From Madurella fahalii (lineage: Eukaryota; Ascomycota; Sordariomycetes; Sordariales), in NCBI GenBank assembly GCA_029876055.1, contig CM056879.1, forward strand, positions 2,356,001-2,420,000: a stretch of DNA of 64,000 nt, given 5' to 3'. A model generated the notes under the pieces. It was given only the letters and a program-made list of their open reading frames with translations. It did no database searches and was not told where the DNA came from. Position numbers and translations under genes: made by a program. The first letter of the stretch is position 1. Every line of letters starts with the position of its first letter. Of the stretch, positions 23,696-36,336 are shown one piece after another.

Positions 23696-26600
23696 ATGGC
23701 TGCTACGGCGACTTCAGGCGGAAAGCGCAGATCGCCCTCGGCTGGAGAGAGCGACAGATCCAGCCCAGATCATACATTCAGCCCAGCCCCCTCGACGCGG
23801 TCGTCGAACAAACAGCACATCCGACACCGGGCATCAATCGCCTGTGCCTCTTGCCGCGAGAGGCGAATACGATGCGTTGTGCAAGAAGGCGAGACTGAGT
23901 GCGCCCAGTGCAGGAGGACAGGGGCCACTTGCATCATAAAGGATGACGACGAGAGAAGGCGGTATGTGTCCAGCTCCGGCTTTAGCCTGCAAGTCTAACG
24001 CATACAAGACCGATTTCCAAAGCATACATGTCGTCTCTCTCCAACCGAATCGCCCTGTTAGAAGAAATGCTCAAGGAGCGCGGTGTCGTTCCTCCTCCCG
24101 CCGTCCACCCGCCTAAGACGAGGCAAGAAGCGCAGGCAAGGCAGCAGCAGCAGGAGCAGCAGCAAGAGCAGCAGCAAGATCAACAGCAAGATCAACAGCA
24201 AGATCAGCAGCAAGATCAGCAGCAAGCTCATGGTGGCGAGCGATTAACGAGTTCCGAAACAAACCCGTTGAGCGCTCTTGCGAACCAACCTCCCACTCCT
24301 CCAGGATCTGGGGACGAAGATGTTTTGATGAGCGAGCCAGCGCAGCAGAAGGGTGTTGTTGCCACTGGTGGCAGCCCCACCCTTCTTCCGTTAATCGACC
24401 CCATACTGTTGCAGGATGTAGAGTCGATGAAGGATACGGGGCTGCGTCGCCTTCTCTGTCCCAAGGGAAACCACACATTTGACCACTCCGCCGGGAGGGT
24501 CCGGTACTTTGGTCCCACCGCCAACAGTCACGTCTATGCAAGGTCTTCTTGGTTTGGAGTCCAGGAACGACCCGACCAGGCGCGCAGGGCAGAACGTGTT
24601 ATTGGAGCTCTGAGACCCTCTACTCATGACCATCTGATACGGTGTTTCTGGGAGTACTACAACTCTTCCCAGCAGGTAGTCGACGAAATCGCCTTCGAGA
24701 CGGGCCGTACTGCCCAAGACGGGAACCTTTATTCGCCATTTCTTCACATAACAATGCTCGCCATTGGCTACCGCTTTGCCGACTGGGATAGAGAAGATGT
24801 GAAGAGGATTACTATGGGAAACCGAGAGAGCACACTCCATCAAGAGTCAAAGTCCATGTTGGAGATGGAGCTGGAAAAACCCGGCGGAGTTCCGAGTGTT
24901 CAGGCCCTTCTTTTGTTGGCCGACCTGGAGTGTGGTGTTGGCCGGGACACCACGGGCTGGATGTACTCGGGTAGGCTGCGCTCAGTACCCGCTTGGTTGC
25001 GAATGCTAACGAGCACTCAAAAGGCATGGCAAACCGGCTAGCATTTGACATTGGTCTGCACGTCAGCCCAAGTGGAGTGGAGGTTACTGAGCTTGAACGG
25101 CTCAGCAGGCGCCGAGTTATGGCTGCGTGCATCATGTTTGACCGGAAATGGGCCCTGCTCTTGGGCCGCCCAACCTCAATCAAGATCCAGGATGTCGCCG
25201 TTGACGTATTTCCCAGGGCCTCCGGGAAGCCCCTGGTAAACCACAACATCGGACCCTCAGTGGCCAGCCATGCGGCAGTCTATCAGCAACTGTTCGAGCT
25301 CATGGAGCTCGCGGGTAAGGCCGCAGATTTCCAAAACTCAATTTATGGCGCCGCCCCTGCGTTCTCCGCGAAAGGGACCGAAGACAGGGCATATCTACAT
25401 TTCCTTGCTTTGGAGCGCCTCTTTCAAAGCTGGTATCGCCGGCTTCCCGAAAACCTGGCCTGGAAGCCCGCCAACATCAAGTCTGGTCACATGGGCTTCT
25501 TCATGCTCCACCAGCAGTTCCATGTATGCCTGATCCTCCTACACAGACCTTGGGCCAAGTACGGCCCGATGTCATTTGAGGGAACGATGACTGCACGTTA
25601 CCCAAGCCCCGATTCCCCGGGTCATGAGAAGGGGTTTCAGACATGGATCGGTCCGCTTCCGCAACACGACAATAGGGCGTCCCTATCTCGGAGCATGTGC
25701 ACACAGCACGCTGTGCGGGTTGCGCGGATCTTTTGGCATCACCGGCAGCGTTTCGATGGGAGAAGAATTGGGCTGTCAGGAATTCAGCATGCTGGGACTG
25801 CAGCCTTAGCGCTATTGGCTGCTCTGGCACACAAGAGCGCCGAGCTTGACCACCACAGCAATTTGAGGTATCTACAGGTGTTGTCCACGGCCATCTACGA
25901 CATGAGCCATTCGTACCAGCCAGCGGCAAGGATGTACTACCTGCTCAAGACCATGCTTGTCGACATTCGCTCGGAGATGGTCAAGTCGGGCGGGTTCGAC
26001 GTCAGCACGGTCGTCGGTCGATTTCACCAGGGAAACAGCACCTTATTCGGGAGCAGCCACTGGGCACCAGCAAGCACCCGTGGTAGCCGTTTGCCTACCG
26101 TCCGAGCCGAGAATGTTTCGGGAGAGGACCGGGCTGCCAAAAGACGCAGGCTGTCCAATCAGTCCAGCGTAGACCTCTCGTTCCTAGGCCCTTCCTTTAT
26201 CAGTAATAGCCATCAAGCGTGCGCGAGTACTCCGGGATCATCCCAGAGCGTCGAGAATTCTAACACCGCCACGGAGGGCCAGGCCTCATTCGATATGGCC
26301 GGCATCACCAACAATAACACATTTGACCTGGACTTGCTCCATGCAAGTTTCATCGACTTTATGAACAACGGCGCTCCAAACCAAGATTGGGCGTCGACGG
26401 TGTCGGCACCAGAACCCGCCGAGACCATGAACCCTAACCCGACAGCCTCGGAAAACACCAATAACGTCAAGGGAACAACAAAGAGCTCCCCCTCGGCTCC
26501 CCCGGCCGTAGACGACGACACAGCAGTTGACATGACCATTGAGGAATGGCTAGCCGAACCATCTGAGCCAGCCATCCTCTCCCCTCCCGCTTCAGTCCAG

Positions 26601-27077
26601 CAGAAGCGCGATACCACCAGTCCACAAGCGGAGCTCGCGCCACCTACCGAGCTGGAGGCGTTCACCGAGCTGATCCCACCATCATGCATGGATGGTGTCG
26701 GCAACAACAACAACAACCACAACAACAATAACAACGAAGATACGGACCCCCTCTCGCTAGGCCTTGACCTGGATCTTCCCGGTGCCGGGGACGGGAGTGC
26801 TGCTGGTGGTGGCAGCGTCGGGATGGAGTGGATCGTTGGTGCGCCGCCGCCTGTTATTGGGCCACCGACGGGCGAGGTCGATGCGAGGCCGCCAGTCACG
26901 CCGGTTACGCTGGATGATTTGGTGCAGAGTGTCGAGGAGGCGGTGGGTTCGGCGCGCGCGAGGGCGCAGGCCAAGGCGCAGGCTAAGGCGAGGGCGGCGG
27001 CTGCCACAGACGGGGCAGGGGTTGGGGACGGTTCGCCGCCGGCGAGGAATAGGGAGTTGGATTTTCTCGCTTTGTGA
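23696..27077 (+). CDS. Zn2Cys6 transcription factor with fungal-specific middle domain
   Basis: Exons are 23696-23961, 24009-24970 and 25024-27077; the introns are 47 and 53 bp, both with CTAAC branch points. The product is 1093 residues. Cysteines at about 50, 53, 60, 69, 72 and 79 form C-x2-C-x6-C-x8-C-x2-C-x6-C, a Zn2Cys6 DNA-binding cluster. Splicing gives RRRPISKAYMSSLSNRIALL, a linker and short coiled coil as in dimeric factors. A Gln-rich repeat follows, then the fungal-specific transcription factor domain (from about residue 230 to 600, with CIMFDRKWALLLGRP and LHRPWAKYGP). The C-terminal 400 residues are acidic and rich in Asn and Pro, including an Asn run near 26702-26735, and end in REL-DFLAL; they look like an activation region. 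Target genes cannot be told from the sequence. Confidence 0.85.
24142..24228. repeat. 12-bp coding minisatellite (Gln-rich)
   Basis: Tandem units close to CAGCAAGATCAA, each encoding Gln-Gln-Asp/Glu-Gln, lie between the coiled coil and middle domain of the Zn2Cys6 factor. All units keep the reading frame. Confidence 0.85.
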
Positions 27078-28060
27078 GGGGGATCTGTGGGTTGTGCGTA
27101 CTATACGTATCGTGTATCTGGGAAGCGTCTGTTTAGTTGGGAGATTAGAGTATTGATGCAGATATGAACTTAAGTAATGATGGCGGGCAGGCATTCTGTT
27201 TTAGCGTTGGGTATTAGAACGTGATAACTGGATCATGATATCAGAACAAGTTTGCCGGAACTGTGAGAGCGACTAGATTCTGCGCAGCGAGCCAGGCCCA
27301 AGTTACCCAATTCACAGTAACGAACTATCCAATTGGCGTTAAGTATCTTCCCTATCCAGCGATCTCTACACAGGAACATAGGTACAAATAACGGAACAAC
27401 CGTAGACTATGTCATCTGCTAATATCGCCTCACATATTGCATCGTCGATATCAGATACCAGGTTCGAGACGGAGATGAGAGGAATTTCGATATGCGAACT
27501 TGAGATTTACGAGTAGTTTTCATGAACAGGAAATGGATCTTGATTATAGCATGTCTAGTAGTTATATCTCAAGGTTGTAATCAAATGACAAAAGAGGAAA
27601 CACAAGCCCGGAGCACGCGGTCAACGCTCGTGGCCATCAACCGGGGGGGGGGAGCCTAACCTACCGGTTCTCGGCCGCATCCCGGCGGCTGTCCTGTGTA
27701 GAATGGGGAAATAAGACAGAAAATCCATATCAACTAAACCCAACAGCAATTTGTCGTACGCTTGTAAATTTTTTGGCGGACGGAAAAGCAGGATTAAACC
27801 GGGGGAGAGGGAGGTGAATGCCGTGGTGGTGTCTCGATTTTTCTATTCCCTAGGCGCCTAAGGTAAGGTAGTCTAGCGCCATGAAAAGTTGCGCTTACAC
27901 TACCCCCGTATCGCAAGGCTGAAGCTACTGTATGTACCTCTGAATATCGGAAAAGTGCACATACACTGTCTCAAAGGCTGACGGCTCCTGGAACAAACTC
28001 GTCCCACGGGCCATCAAAGATAGCAAGTCGCGCCTATCTCGCGAGACGTCTCTCACCATT
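27078..28060. other. AT-leaning intergenic stretch
   Basis: No gene recognised. It should hold the 3' ends of two converging genes. Confidence 0.4.
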
Positions 28061-28671
28061 TTACAGAGTGCCTTTCGCCATGGTTGAGACCTCTGGGAAC
28101 TTGCCGGGCTCCTGCCATTGCTCCCGCTCTTTGCCTGTGAGCGCCCCATCCATCAACGCCGTCGTATACGCCGCCAGGATCTGAACCATCTCGGCCTGCG
28201 CGATCGTAACCAGCAGATCGGCGGATGGCGCCGTGCTCTGCTCAGTATGGAGGAGTTGTTGAAGACTGCGTATCCATCGGGATAGATAATGATGTTAGCG
28301 TCCCCAGGGTGGTTGATAGTGACCGCTCTGAAGCTCCCGCTGGCAATGGCGGAGGCGAGGACATTGTAATAGAGGCAAGGGGTGCTGTAGCCAGTGAAGA
28401 AGAGGAGGATAGGGCCGCCATCCAGGGGTGAGCAGCCGTCGGGATGGCCCGACATAGAGGCATTTCCTCGTCACACTTGAGCCGGCATGTCCTGCAGCTG
28501 ATGAGTCGAATGAGCGCCAAGTTGGCAGGGTGAGGACCCATACTTGCCAGTTACGCAGTCTCGTTTCGACTGTGAAACAACGGCGCGAGACCGCTTTGAT
28601 GTTGGAGAGGATGATTTACTGCTAGATCTTGGACTTGTAAAGGGTCGGTGATTATTTGGCAGCGCCTCCAT
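28061..28671 (-). CDS. Small protein with a degenerate zinc-cluster motif
   Basis: A splice-consistent model is exons 28544-28671, 28324-28497 and 28061-28265; the introns are 46 and 58 bp, the second with a CTAAC branch. It encodes 168 residues. The centre reads CRTCRLKCDEEMPLC, which resembles the first half of a Zn2Cys6 cluster. However, the spacing between the second and third Cys is three residues instead of six, and the second Cys pair is missing. The C-terminus (LVTIAQAEMVQILAAY) is helical, as in short regulators. It may be a remnant of a larger transcription factor or a protein that no longer binds zinc. Confidence 0.4.
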
Positions 28672-29275
28672 GATGGCTGCAGAACTGATGTGGCAAATGT
28701 GATGGAAGAGTAAAGATCCATCCGCCCTGCACCAGATGAGCCGTGGCTGGACCCGACTAGCAGGTAGGTAAGGTAAGGTGGGTCAATGCCTCCTCGGGCC
28801 GAATATCTCTCATTGCCCTATACGCAACGCTTGCACATGTGCCGGGGGGCCGGGGTAGGTACCTCCTGATCTGTGGTTATAAAAAGAATGGGGTCAGGAA
28901 GTCGATCATAAGCCTAATACGGATGTATTTATACGGGATCTAAGTAACCGCGCTAGTGTACCTGTGGGGGTTTGCAATGAGTAAATCTTTCCCCACTACC
29001 ATATTCTTTATTCACACCAAGCCATAGAAGACCAAATCTCAATAATGATACCAGGCAGAAGAAAGAGCGATCTCCGTTATTGATATTTCCATCTTAATCT
29101 CCTCATATGTACAAGTGCTGGCGATGGACCAGATGATGACGTTCTACAAAACGCAAGTGCTATGATCATAATAACGCCTTCAGTATGGTGATACAGTGAG
29201 GCTAACAGGGACTAGGATGCAAGTGTACTTTGGCCACGACTTGAAGCCCACTCCGATCTGCAGAGGGTGATAGTT
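28672..29275. other. Intergenic spacer
   Basis: AT-rich, with no gene recognised. Confidence 0.4.
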
Positions 29276-30273
29276 TCAGGACATCGTCTTCCACGCCCAC
29301 CAGCCGCCATATGTCAACACTGATGTACCCGCAAGAATCCCCACCCAGGTCATTACAGCTCTCATAAAGATCTTCTTGGAGAGCTCGGCGACAGCGTCAG
29401 CATCATTGGCGCGCGGGAACGGCTCGTTCGGAATAGGCTTGTCAAGGATCCGGCACAGCGGCTCCCACCCGTCCTTGAGGTCGATTACGTGGAACTTGTC
29501 GGGCGGTGTGTTGTCCCTCACCCAGTTGTTGTGCTCTTCGAGAGTATCTGTAAACAAAATGAATGTCAGCGGGCCCGTCTTTTCCATCCTTCTGGGATAA
29601 TAGGTGCGAGCGACGAACCGATACTCAAGGGCTTTGCATTTGGTCCCATTTGTTCCGCTGCTCTGATGCACTGTCAGTCGGACGCTCAATCCCTCGCTAG
29701 GGCCGTTTTCCGACGAAAAGAGACCAGCGACGTACGACTTGCCAATATCCTCTAGAATGGTTGCGAGCCACCGCCAGCCCGGACATGGAGCCAACAGATA
29801 GCGCAGCCACCACGGCGCCACCTGGTTGACGATCATGCGGATACTGGCCCACCACCGCTCCTTATTCCTGTTGACGACGATGACCTTGGCGTCTGGATAG
29901 AGCTCTTGAAGTTCCCGGATCAGAGCGTTACCCGGCACATCAGTGATGGCCACGAAGCCGGCAGTCGCTTCTCGCAGCAACTTGAGCATGCGGGGTTTGT
30001 CGCCCGCTTCCTTGGCTTGGAATACTTGGTGCCAGAGTCTTAGGTACGCTGTTTCCAGGTGGATTAGCTGGCTGGCTTATAAGCGCATGTCTGGGCTGAG
30101 AATCTCTTACCATCTTCCCTCCCAAAGATTTGCGTTCCTCCATGCATCACCGGGCCATCGAGCAGCTTTTCCAGAGCCAGAGACACAGAAACGGTGCCTG
30201 TACGCGAATACCCGGCTCCAATCACCTGGATCTTCCTCGAGCGATCTGTTGGGACTGACGGTACTCCTCCCAT
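29276..30273 (-). CDS. Sulfotransferase_4-type P-loop protein with C-terminal membrane segment
   Basis: Exon 1 is 30111-30273 and the next exon runs from 30048; the 62-bp intron has a CTAAT branch, and the join gives FGREDAYLRLWHQVF. The start MGGVPSVPTDRSRKIQV is typical of this fungal family; an in-frame ATG also exists at 30315. GAGYSRTGTVSVSLALE is the nucleotide-sulfate binding P-loop (5'-PSB), and ELYPDAKVIVVNRNKERWW is the second conserved strand of sulfotransferase-like proteins. A second intron is likely at 29548-29724 (177 bp, acceptor TTTACAG with CTGAC branch); reading through it also keeps frame. The C-terminal TWVGILAGTSVLTYGGWWAW is a membrane anchor. Such proteins are often mislabelled NAD-dependent epimerases. 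Substrate unknown. Confidence 0.75.
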
Positions 30274-32660
30274 TTTGAAATACTCGGCACTTGGCACTGG
30301 TTGCTTCGCGTTCACCCTGTCTTTTCCTCTTTTCTTCCTTTTTTCTCCTTTTATCTCCTTCTTATCGCTGAGCCCGCGTTGTAAGTGAGAGGGTCCCTAA
30401 AGGGTTCACACCGGCTAAGAAGTAGTATTAGTACTACTACTATGTAGGGTGGGAAGATCAACAAGACATGCCCAATGAGCGGCAGCTCCTGGCTAAGTAC
30501 CTAAGACCCGCGCGACGGTGTTGGATGAAAAGTGGAAGAACACGTCGCCAAGTTGCCACTGCTTTTCAGCTTGCGTCGCATTCTTGGTTGGTCCAGTCAG
30601 CAGATGCTGGCCCTGCAGTGCAGATAACCCAGGCGAGGCGCGGTCCAATCGGGGGACCGTCATCCCACGGTTGGGTGGTATTATGAGTAAGCCCTATCAC
30701 GTTTTTGGATGGTGCCTGCGAAAATTCCCTATTGTCAAGGGAAGCGATTCGACATTCCAGATGCCGTCGCGATCCAATTGTCCTCGGCGTCTATAGGACT
30801 TCTAGTATTGCGAGAAAGGTGTAATGGTCTCCGTGACGATAAGGAGTACTATTCTTGGACATTTCCCTTCCTTATTGAGAGAAGTTGGCTTAGAGCCCTT
30901 GGGATCAAGTTTTGCATTTATCATGTCCTCCTCCCACCCCGGTGACTTTCTGAAACCAGATCGGCCCAGGGTCGACGCAACATTCCAGGCATCAACCAAC
31001 TGCACCATCCTCAGAAGCAACGTAGGATAACATCTCGCCATTGAATTTGGCCGTCTTCAAAACAAGCCCTTGTTTTCTCCGGTCTTGGACCGTTTCGACC
31101 TTCTTTCATCAAAGTCAACCGCTGCGCAGATCGTGTGATCGCCTTATGTCAGCGCCAGCTTTTCACTTATAAGTAGGATAACTATTAGCCCTTATGTCGT
31201 GTTAATTATCGATTGTTGGCGCAAAGCAGAGGGAGTATGGTGATTGATACTAATTCTTGGTAATGATAAGAGACACCCCCCGTCTGCGCTGGGTAAGGTA
31301 GCCGGCCAGCCTTGCCGCTGCGAGTCCAATTTCTCTTGTCAGAACACAACTTAGATTTGCGTGTTATCGTGCGTCAATTCGATTGGCACATCGCTGTGAG
31401 ACCTGAGATGCCATTGTAGCACCACCCTACATGACTTGGTAAGGTACCTAATAAGAGAAGAGGGGATCTCTGCATTACCTAGTAGACCGTATAGCCCAGC
31501 GCTAGCGATTCCGAAATGCTGGTGACATAATGACGCTCAGATGGGCGCCATAATGACCCTGGTAGGTAATGGTGGGACTTATCTGAGCGTCATTATTCTA
31601 CTGGTATGATGCTATTGCCAGTGCTGGGTGATACGGTCAGTGTATGGCAGCATCTTGACCAAGATTTCCCCTGCCCCGGCCAGGCAGTACTAGCACCAGG
31701 CGAGCGGACGACGTGTCCCGGATTGGGCTCCTTGAAAACGGAAAGAACCAGGACAACTTGTTGCAGCCATGGTTTTGACCTTTCGGGACGGGTGCTTTTG
31801 CCGAGTCCATGGTGTGGCGGGATCCAGCAAGAGCCGCTGTCCTTGACCGCGATAGCCACACTGTTTGGTCGCCAAGCGTTGCCCCAGTGAGTTCTCTGGG
31901 TGTAAATGACCGGGAACAATTCCCCCAACTCAATTCCTATAACTCTCTAACGAACCCCTTTAATAATATGAGTAGGCACCAAAAAATTTATAAACTGCAT
32001 TAGGAGTCGAATCTAGCATAGCCTTAGCAACGGGGTAATTACTGCCACTAGCGCTGATTGGGTATGGTATAATTATACAGGTAGGACCCTAGTCAAGCAC
32101 GAGGATAGCCTGCGTTTGTCCATATATCTGGGAAATAAAGGCGTGAGGATTAGCGCGTCGGTATCAAGAGCGTGCCGGATACAGTGGGGCTCGTCTGGTA
32201 TGAGACTTCTCCCGCGTAGAATTGAGTTAACAGGCCTGGTACTACCTGTGTCAGAAAACATCTTACGCCGATTCGGCGCCGCCGGGATTGGAATGTGGAG
32301 CTATCAGTGTACAGATATGACCACAACCGGCAGTTGCAGGGATTTGACTCTCTTCGCCACGTTTGAAGGTTGGGGTACGGTATGGTGGCACAAGCGGTGC
32401 CACGGAGCACTCTGAGAAAGCATGGCAATGCTGCAAAGGGAGGGGATATGCTGGCCATTTCATGTCTCTGTTTGGCCCCCATGTACAGAACTTTAGGTAA
32501 TATACATGCACTTAGCACTAGCTAGGTAGGATTATCAGTCCTCGTATACCCGGCTTGACCGGCTGACAATCCTTGACCAGGCCGGCCCCCACCTTATTAA
32601 AGCGAGTCTCGACCGTCTTTTCGCGTCCTGCAGCAGCCGCCACGCCCATATCTGTGCAAC
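30274..32660. other. AT-rich gene-poor stretch
   Basis: Contains short frames without recognisable domains and a hairpin repeat at 31521-31604. The end of the stretch is the promoter of the reductase at 32661. Confidence 0.4.
31521..31604. repeat. Inverted-repeat hairpin, MITE-like
   Basis: AATGACGCTCAGAT (31529-31542) is the exact reverse complement of ATCTGAGCGTCATT (31581-31594). The match extends imperfectly outward on both sides. The loop is about 38 bp and has no coding capacity. Confidence 0.55.
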
Positions 32661-33653
32661 ATGCTCAACATCCCCCCGAAAACGGTCCTTGTGACTGGCT
32701 GCTCGGCCGGTGGCATTGGCGCCGCCATTGCCAACGCGCTCGCGAAGCAAGGGCATCACGTCTATGCGACTGCCCGCAACACGTCAAAGATCCCAGCCCA
32801 TCTCTCAGAGCTATCCAACGTTACAACGCTCCAGCTCGACGTCATTTCGCCCGCCTCTATTAGCGAGGCCGCCAAAGCCGTCGCCGGCAACGGCAGAGGG
32901 CTAGACGTCCTAGTCAACAACGCCGGTGCCGGCTTGACGATGCCGCTTTTGGATGTAGATGTGTCGCAAGCGCAGCAAGTCCACGACACCAATCTGTGGG
33001 GCCCTCTGAGATGTATCCAGGCCTTTTCGGACCTCTTGATCGCGAGTCAGGGCCGTGTGGTCAACATCAGTACTGTCGGTGCCGTCGTGAATACGCCATG
33101 GATCGGTAGGTCACATCATAACGACAACGACCCTTCGCCGTCGTCATGTCTCTGTGTTGGCTCATTCTCCTATAGGTGTGTATTCCTCGTCTAAAGCTGC
33201 ACTGAACATGCTTTCCGATACGCTACGCCTGGAACTCGCCCCATTTGGCGTGAGCGTCGTCTCGGTCATGGTCGGCACCATCACCACGCCTTTCCACGCC
33301 AACGAGCCCACTGTCGTCCTACCGCCATCATCCCGATACGCCGCCATCAAGGACATCATCTCCCGCTGGGCGACAGGGGAGGCTGGTCCTAAGGGCAGCT
33401 CCCCCGAGGACCTTGCCGAGTCACTGGTGCACGATATTGTCGGCGCAGGCAAGAGTGCCTGGGTATGGAAAGGCGCCAATAGCGGAGCCGTCAAGTTTGC
33501 TTCTAAATGGATTCCGGCGTCCATCCTGGTAAGCCACCGCCCTGTCAGGGTAATTACCTTAATCTCATAATTAGCCTTCACTTACACGCTTTTCAGGATG
33601 GCTTGATGAGCACTGGGCAGGGCCTGGACGAATTGTCTAAAAGTCTGAAGTGA
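32661..33653 (+). CDS. Short-chain dehydrogenase/reductase, Ayr1-like
   Basis: Exons are 32661-33105, 33176-33528 and 33597-33653, giving 284 residues; the introns are 70 and 68 bp with good donors and acceptors. TGCSAGGIG at residues 12-20 is the cofactor-binding motif. NNAG at 86-89, Ser137 and YSSSK (Tyr151, Lys155) complete the classical SDR active site, so the enzyme should be active. The glycine-rich motif with ARN after strand 2 suggests NADPH. The overall arrangement is closest to yeast Ayr1, which reduces 1-acyl-dihydroxyacetone phosphate, but many fungal relatives act on other carbonyls. The fast-evolving C-terminal exon is only 18 residues. Confidence 0.8.
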
Positions 33654-34213
33654 TTTACAGGACATTGACATACCGGACTCTTGACTTCAATGTATATATA
33701 TTATACTAAGTAATTAGTACTTAGGAGTCTCATAGCTGGTGAGGGTATTTCCGATGTAACTAGTATTAGCTCAAATACTTGAAAGTCTCCTATTCAATCT
33801 AGGGATTAAGTATTCCGATTCCCGGCTCGGGCATAATTACTGGCAAGCAGTATCGAAGACTCCCTGAACTGCGCCTTTGCTCTGTCGGAGTTACCACAGA
33901 TTCGGACTTAATTAGCACCGCGATGAATGGTAATTACCAGTTAGGTAATGAAGACACTGCAGTGCAGATAAAAAAACCCACCTACAACCGATGTACCCCA
34001 CAACTCGGCCCCATGATGATGTCAACCCACAGCCTTTCCACCTCTTCAACTGCGGTTCATCCTGTCTCCTCGAGGTCCACCGTTTTACATTTCCAAGCCT
34101 CCGCGTTGCCGACTTTTAAGAATTAAACAGCAGACCAGTCAGGTCAGCTCTAACACAAATTCGACCTAACCCACCACTTCAGATCGGTACATTCCCACTG
34201 CAGAAGAGACAAC
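33654..34213. other. AT-rich spacer
   Basis: Dense in TAATTA and AGTACT-like motifs. No gene recognised. Confidence 0.4.
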
Positions 34214-35171
34214 ATGCATCACCACGTCCTCCTCCTCGGAGGCCACGGAAAAGTGGCCCAGCTGCTCACCCCACTCCTGCTGCGCCGCGCCTGGGACGTG
34301 ACCAGCATCATTCGCAGCGCCGGGCAGGTTCCCGCCGTGCAGAGGCTTGGCGAGCTGGCGGCCGGAAATGAGAGCACGAAGGCGGGCAAGCTGAATGTGT
34401 TAGTGCGGAGTTTGGAAGAGGTCAAGAGCGAGGGAGATGCAAAGAAGGTTCTGGATGAGGTCGGGGCTGATTATGTGGTCTGGAGCGCTGGTAGGTTTTT
34501 ACGTGGAAACTAAGGTATCTACCTAGGTATTTGTAGAGTTTCGGCAGCTGAACCGGGTTTCAATCGAATATAGGGGCCGGCGGGAAGGGCGGTTCTGAGC
34601 GAGTAAGTGACTCCCACCTAATTAATACCCCTTGGGCCTGCTGAAAGCCACCTCATCTTACTTGCACCCCCAGACCTACGCCATTGACCGCGACGCCGCG
34701 ACCTACTTCATCCGCGCCGCCGCCGCCACGCCCACCGTCACCCGCTTCCTCATGGTCTCGTACCTGGCATCCCGCCGGACCAAGCCGGCCTGGTGGTCGG
34801 AGGAGGACTGGGCCGCCGCCGAGGAGCTCAACAACAAGGTGCTGCCGCACTACTACCGCGCCAAGCTAGCCGCTGACGAGGCCCTCTACGCCGCGTCCAA
34901 GGAGAGGGGCAGCGGGTTCGTCGGCATCAATCTCCGCCCCGGCACGCTAACGCTGGAGCCGGCTGGCAAGGTCGAGCTGGGAAAGACGAAGCGCTCCGGC
35001 GGCAATGTGAGTCGTGAGAGCGTCGCGACGGTTGCGGATATGCTGCTGGCGACCGAGGGAGTCAAGAATGTGTGGCTGGATTTGCTGGATGGCGAGGAGG
35101 AGCCTGCACAGGCGGTCCAGAGAGTTGTGAGGGAGGGGGTCAACGCTGCGGAAGGGGAGTCGATATTTTGA
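34214..35171 (+). CDS. NAD(P)-binding atypical SDR (SDR_a5-like)
   Basis: Exons are 34214-34490, 34574-34602 (29 bp) and 34674-35171; the product is 267 residues. Splicing gives SAGAGGKGGSERTYAIDRDAA, a hallmark of the family related to yeast YMR090W. The N-terminus HHVLLLGGHGKVAQLL is the Rossmann glycine motif. RPGTL near residue 185 and the lack of a YxxxK triad are normal for atypical SDRs. Members bind NAD(P) and may act as redox sensors or isomerase-like enzymes; no substrate is known. The micro-exon is supported by frame and by clear GTAAGT and CAG signals. Confidence 0.8.
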
Positions 35172-36336
35172 GTTTTGCTGAGCGGATGGCCATCTTTACC
35201 ACGCATACACCGTCGTTCTACCTATTATAGCCGTGGTTGGAAATTCAATTTTTAAGTAGTCCTACCCGCACTTCGGTCACCCTCTGGAGCCGACTTCAAC
35301 AAATTGAGGCGCCTGACGTTATGAGGAATCCCGGGCCTCGTTGCCTCGCTGTTCTACTTGACTTCTCGTCGCGCAAAAGCGACGCCGCAATTGCCGTCTA
35401 GCAATTGCACCTTAAGTACGACACCCTCGCCGTCTAATTTTCCGGTAATCATTCAATTAATAAGATAGAGCAAAAAGGGACTACAAAGTGTAAAACTTGG
35501 GGCACTTTACCTCACAGTTGTCACAGTGCGGTAATGAGACCCTGAAGTTGAAGCGATTATACCATTCAGCGAATAAGTATTACGTGGGGAAGTTAAGCTG
35601 AGGGCAAAATTATTTTTATGTCAACTTTGTGTTGTTTTAGTGAATTTCCTACCGTCATGTTTACAGCCCGTATCAAGAACTCTTCTAGTCTGGATCTGCG
35701 ATGGAATCTAGGTGTACTAGCTTTTCGTAGCACATCAAAAATCCAGCGGACAGCCTAAGAGAACAGTGATGCTGACCGTGCATGCGGCGAAGGCTTCCCA
35801 TTAGGTTATTAGTCGGCGTATTACGAGATTATGCAGGAGATGGATCAGGTCAGATAAATAACGATTGATGGATTGTTCTTGGTGTGAAAAGATGTCCGAA
35901 CAGATGTCGGATAGTTCACATGGTGCTGTCAGTTTTAGTTCTGATATGATGATTTATCAAGACATCATCAAGTTTTTGTGTCATTACAAGCCACTTATGC
36001 AAGGTTACTCTGTACTGCAGTTCCAATCTTCAACATCTTCAGCATTGGGATCAAGATGAGGCAGAGAATGGCAGCATAACCATCATAACTGCGCCGCATC
36101 CGGCGCGGAAATTTATTGGTCGCATGATTCGGCCGAGAATGGGGTTCAACGGGTTTGTAAAAGTCCGGGAGCCCGAAACCTAGCATCACGACTTGCCCGC
36201 GATCCTCCCGAAGGATTCCTGAATTTCTTTATACAGTCGTTAGTGTGAAAACTCTTTTTGGGCTCACATCCCAACGACAAGTCAATCAGAAACGTAACCT
36301 GCTAAGTTAGCACCTTTTTTACCGCTGCCAGCTAAA
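35172..36336. other. AT-rich spacer
   Basis: No gene recognised. Base composition is clearly lower in GC than the flanking reductase genes, as in old repeat-derived DNA. Confidence 0.4.
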
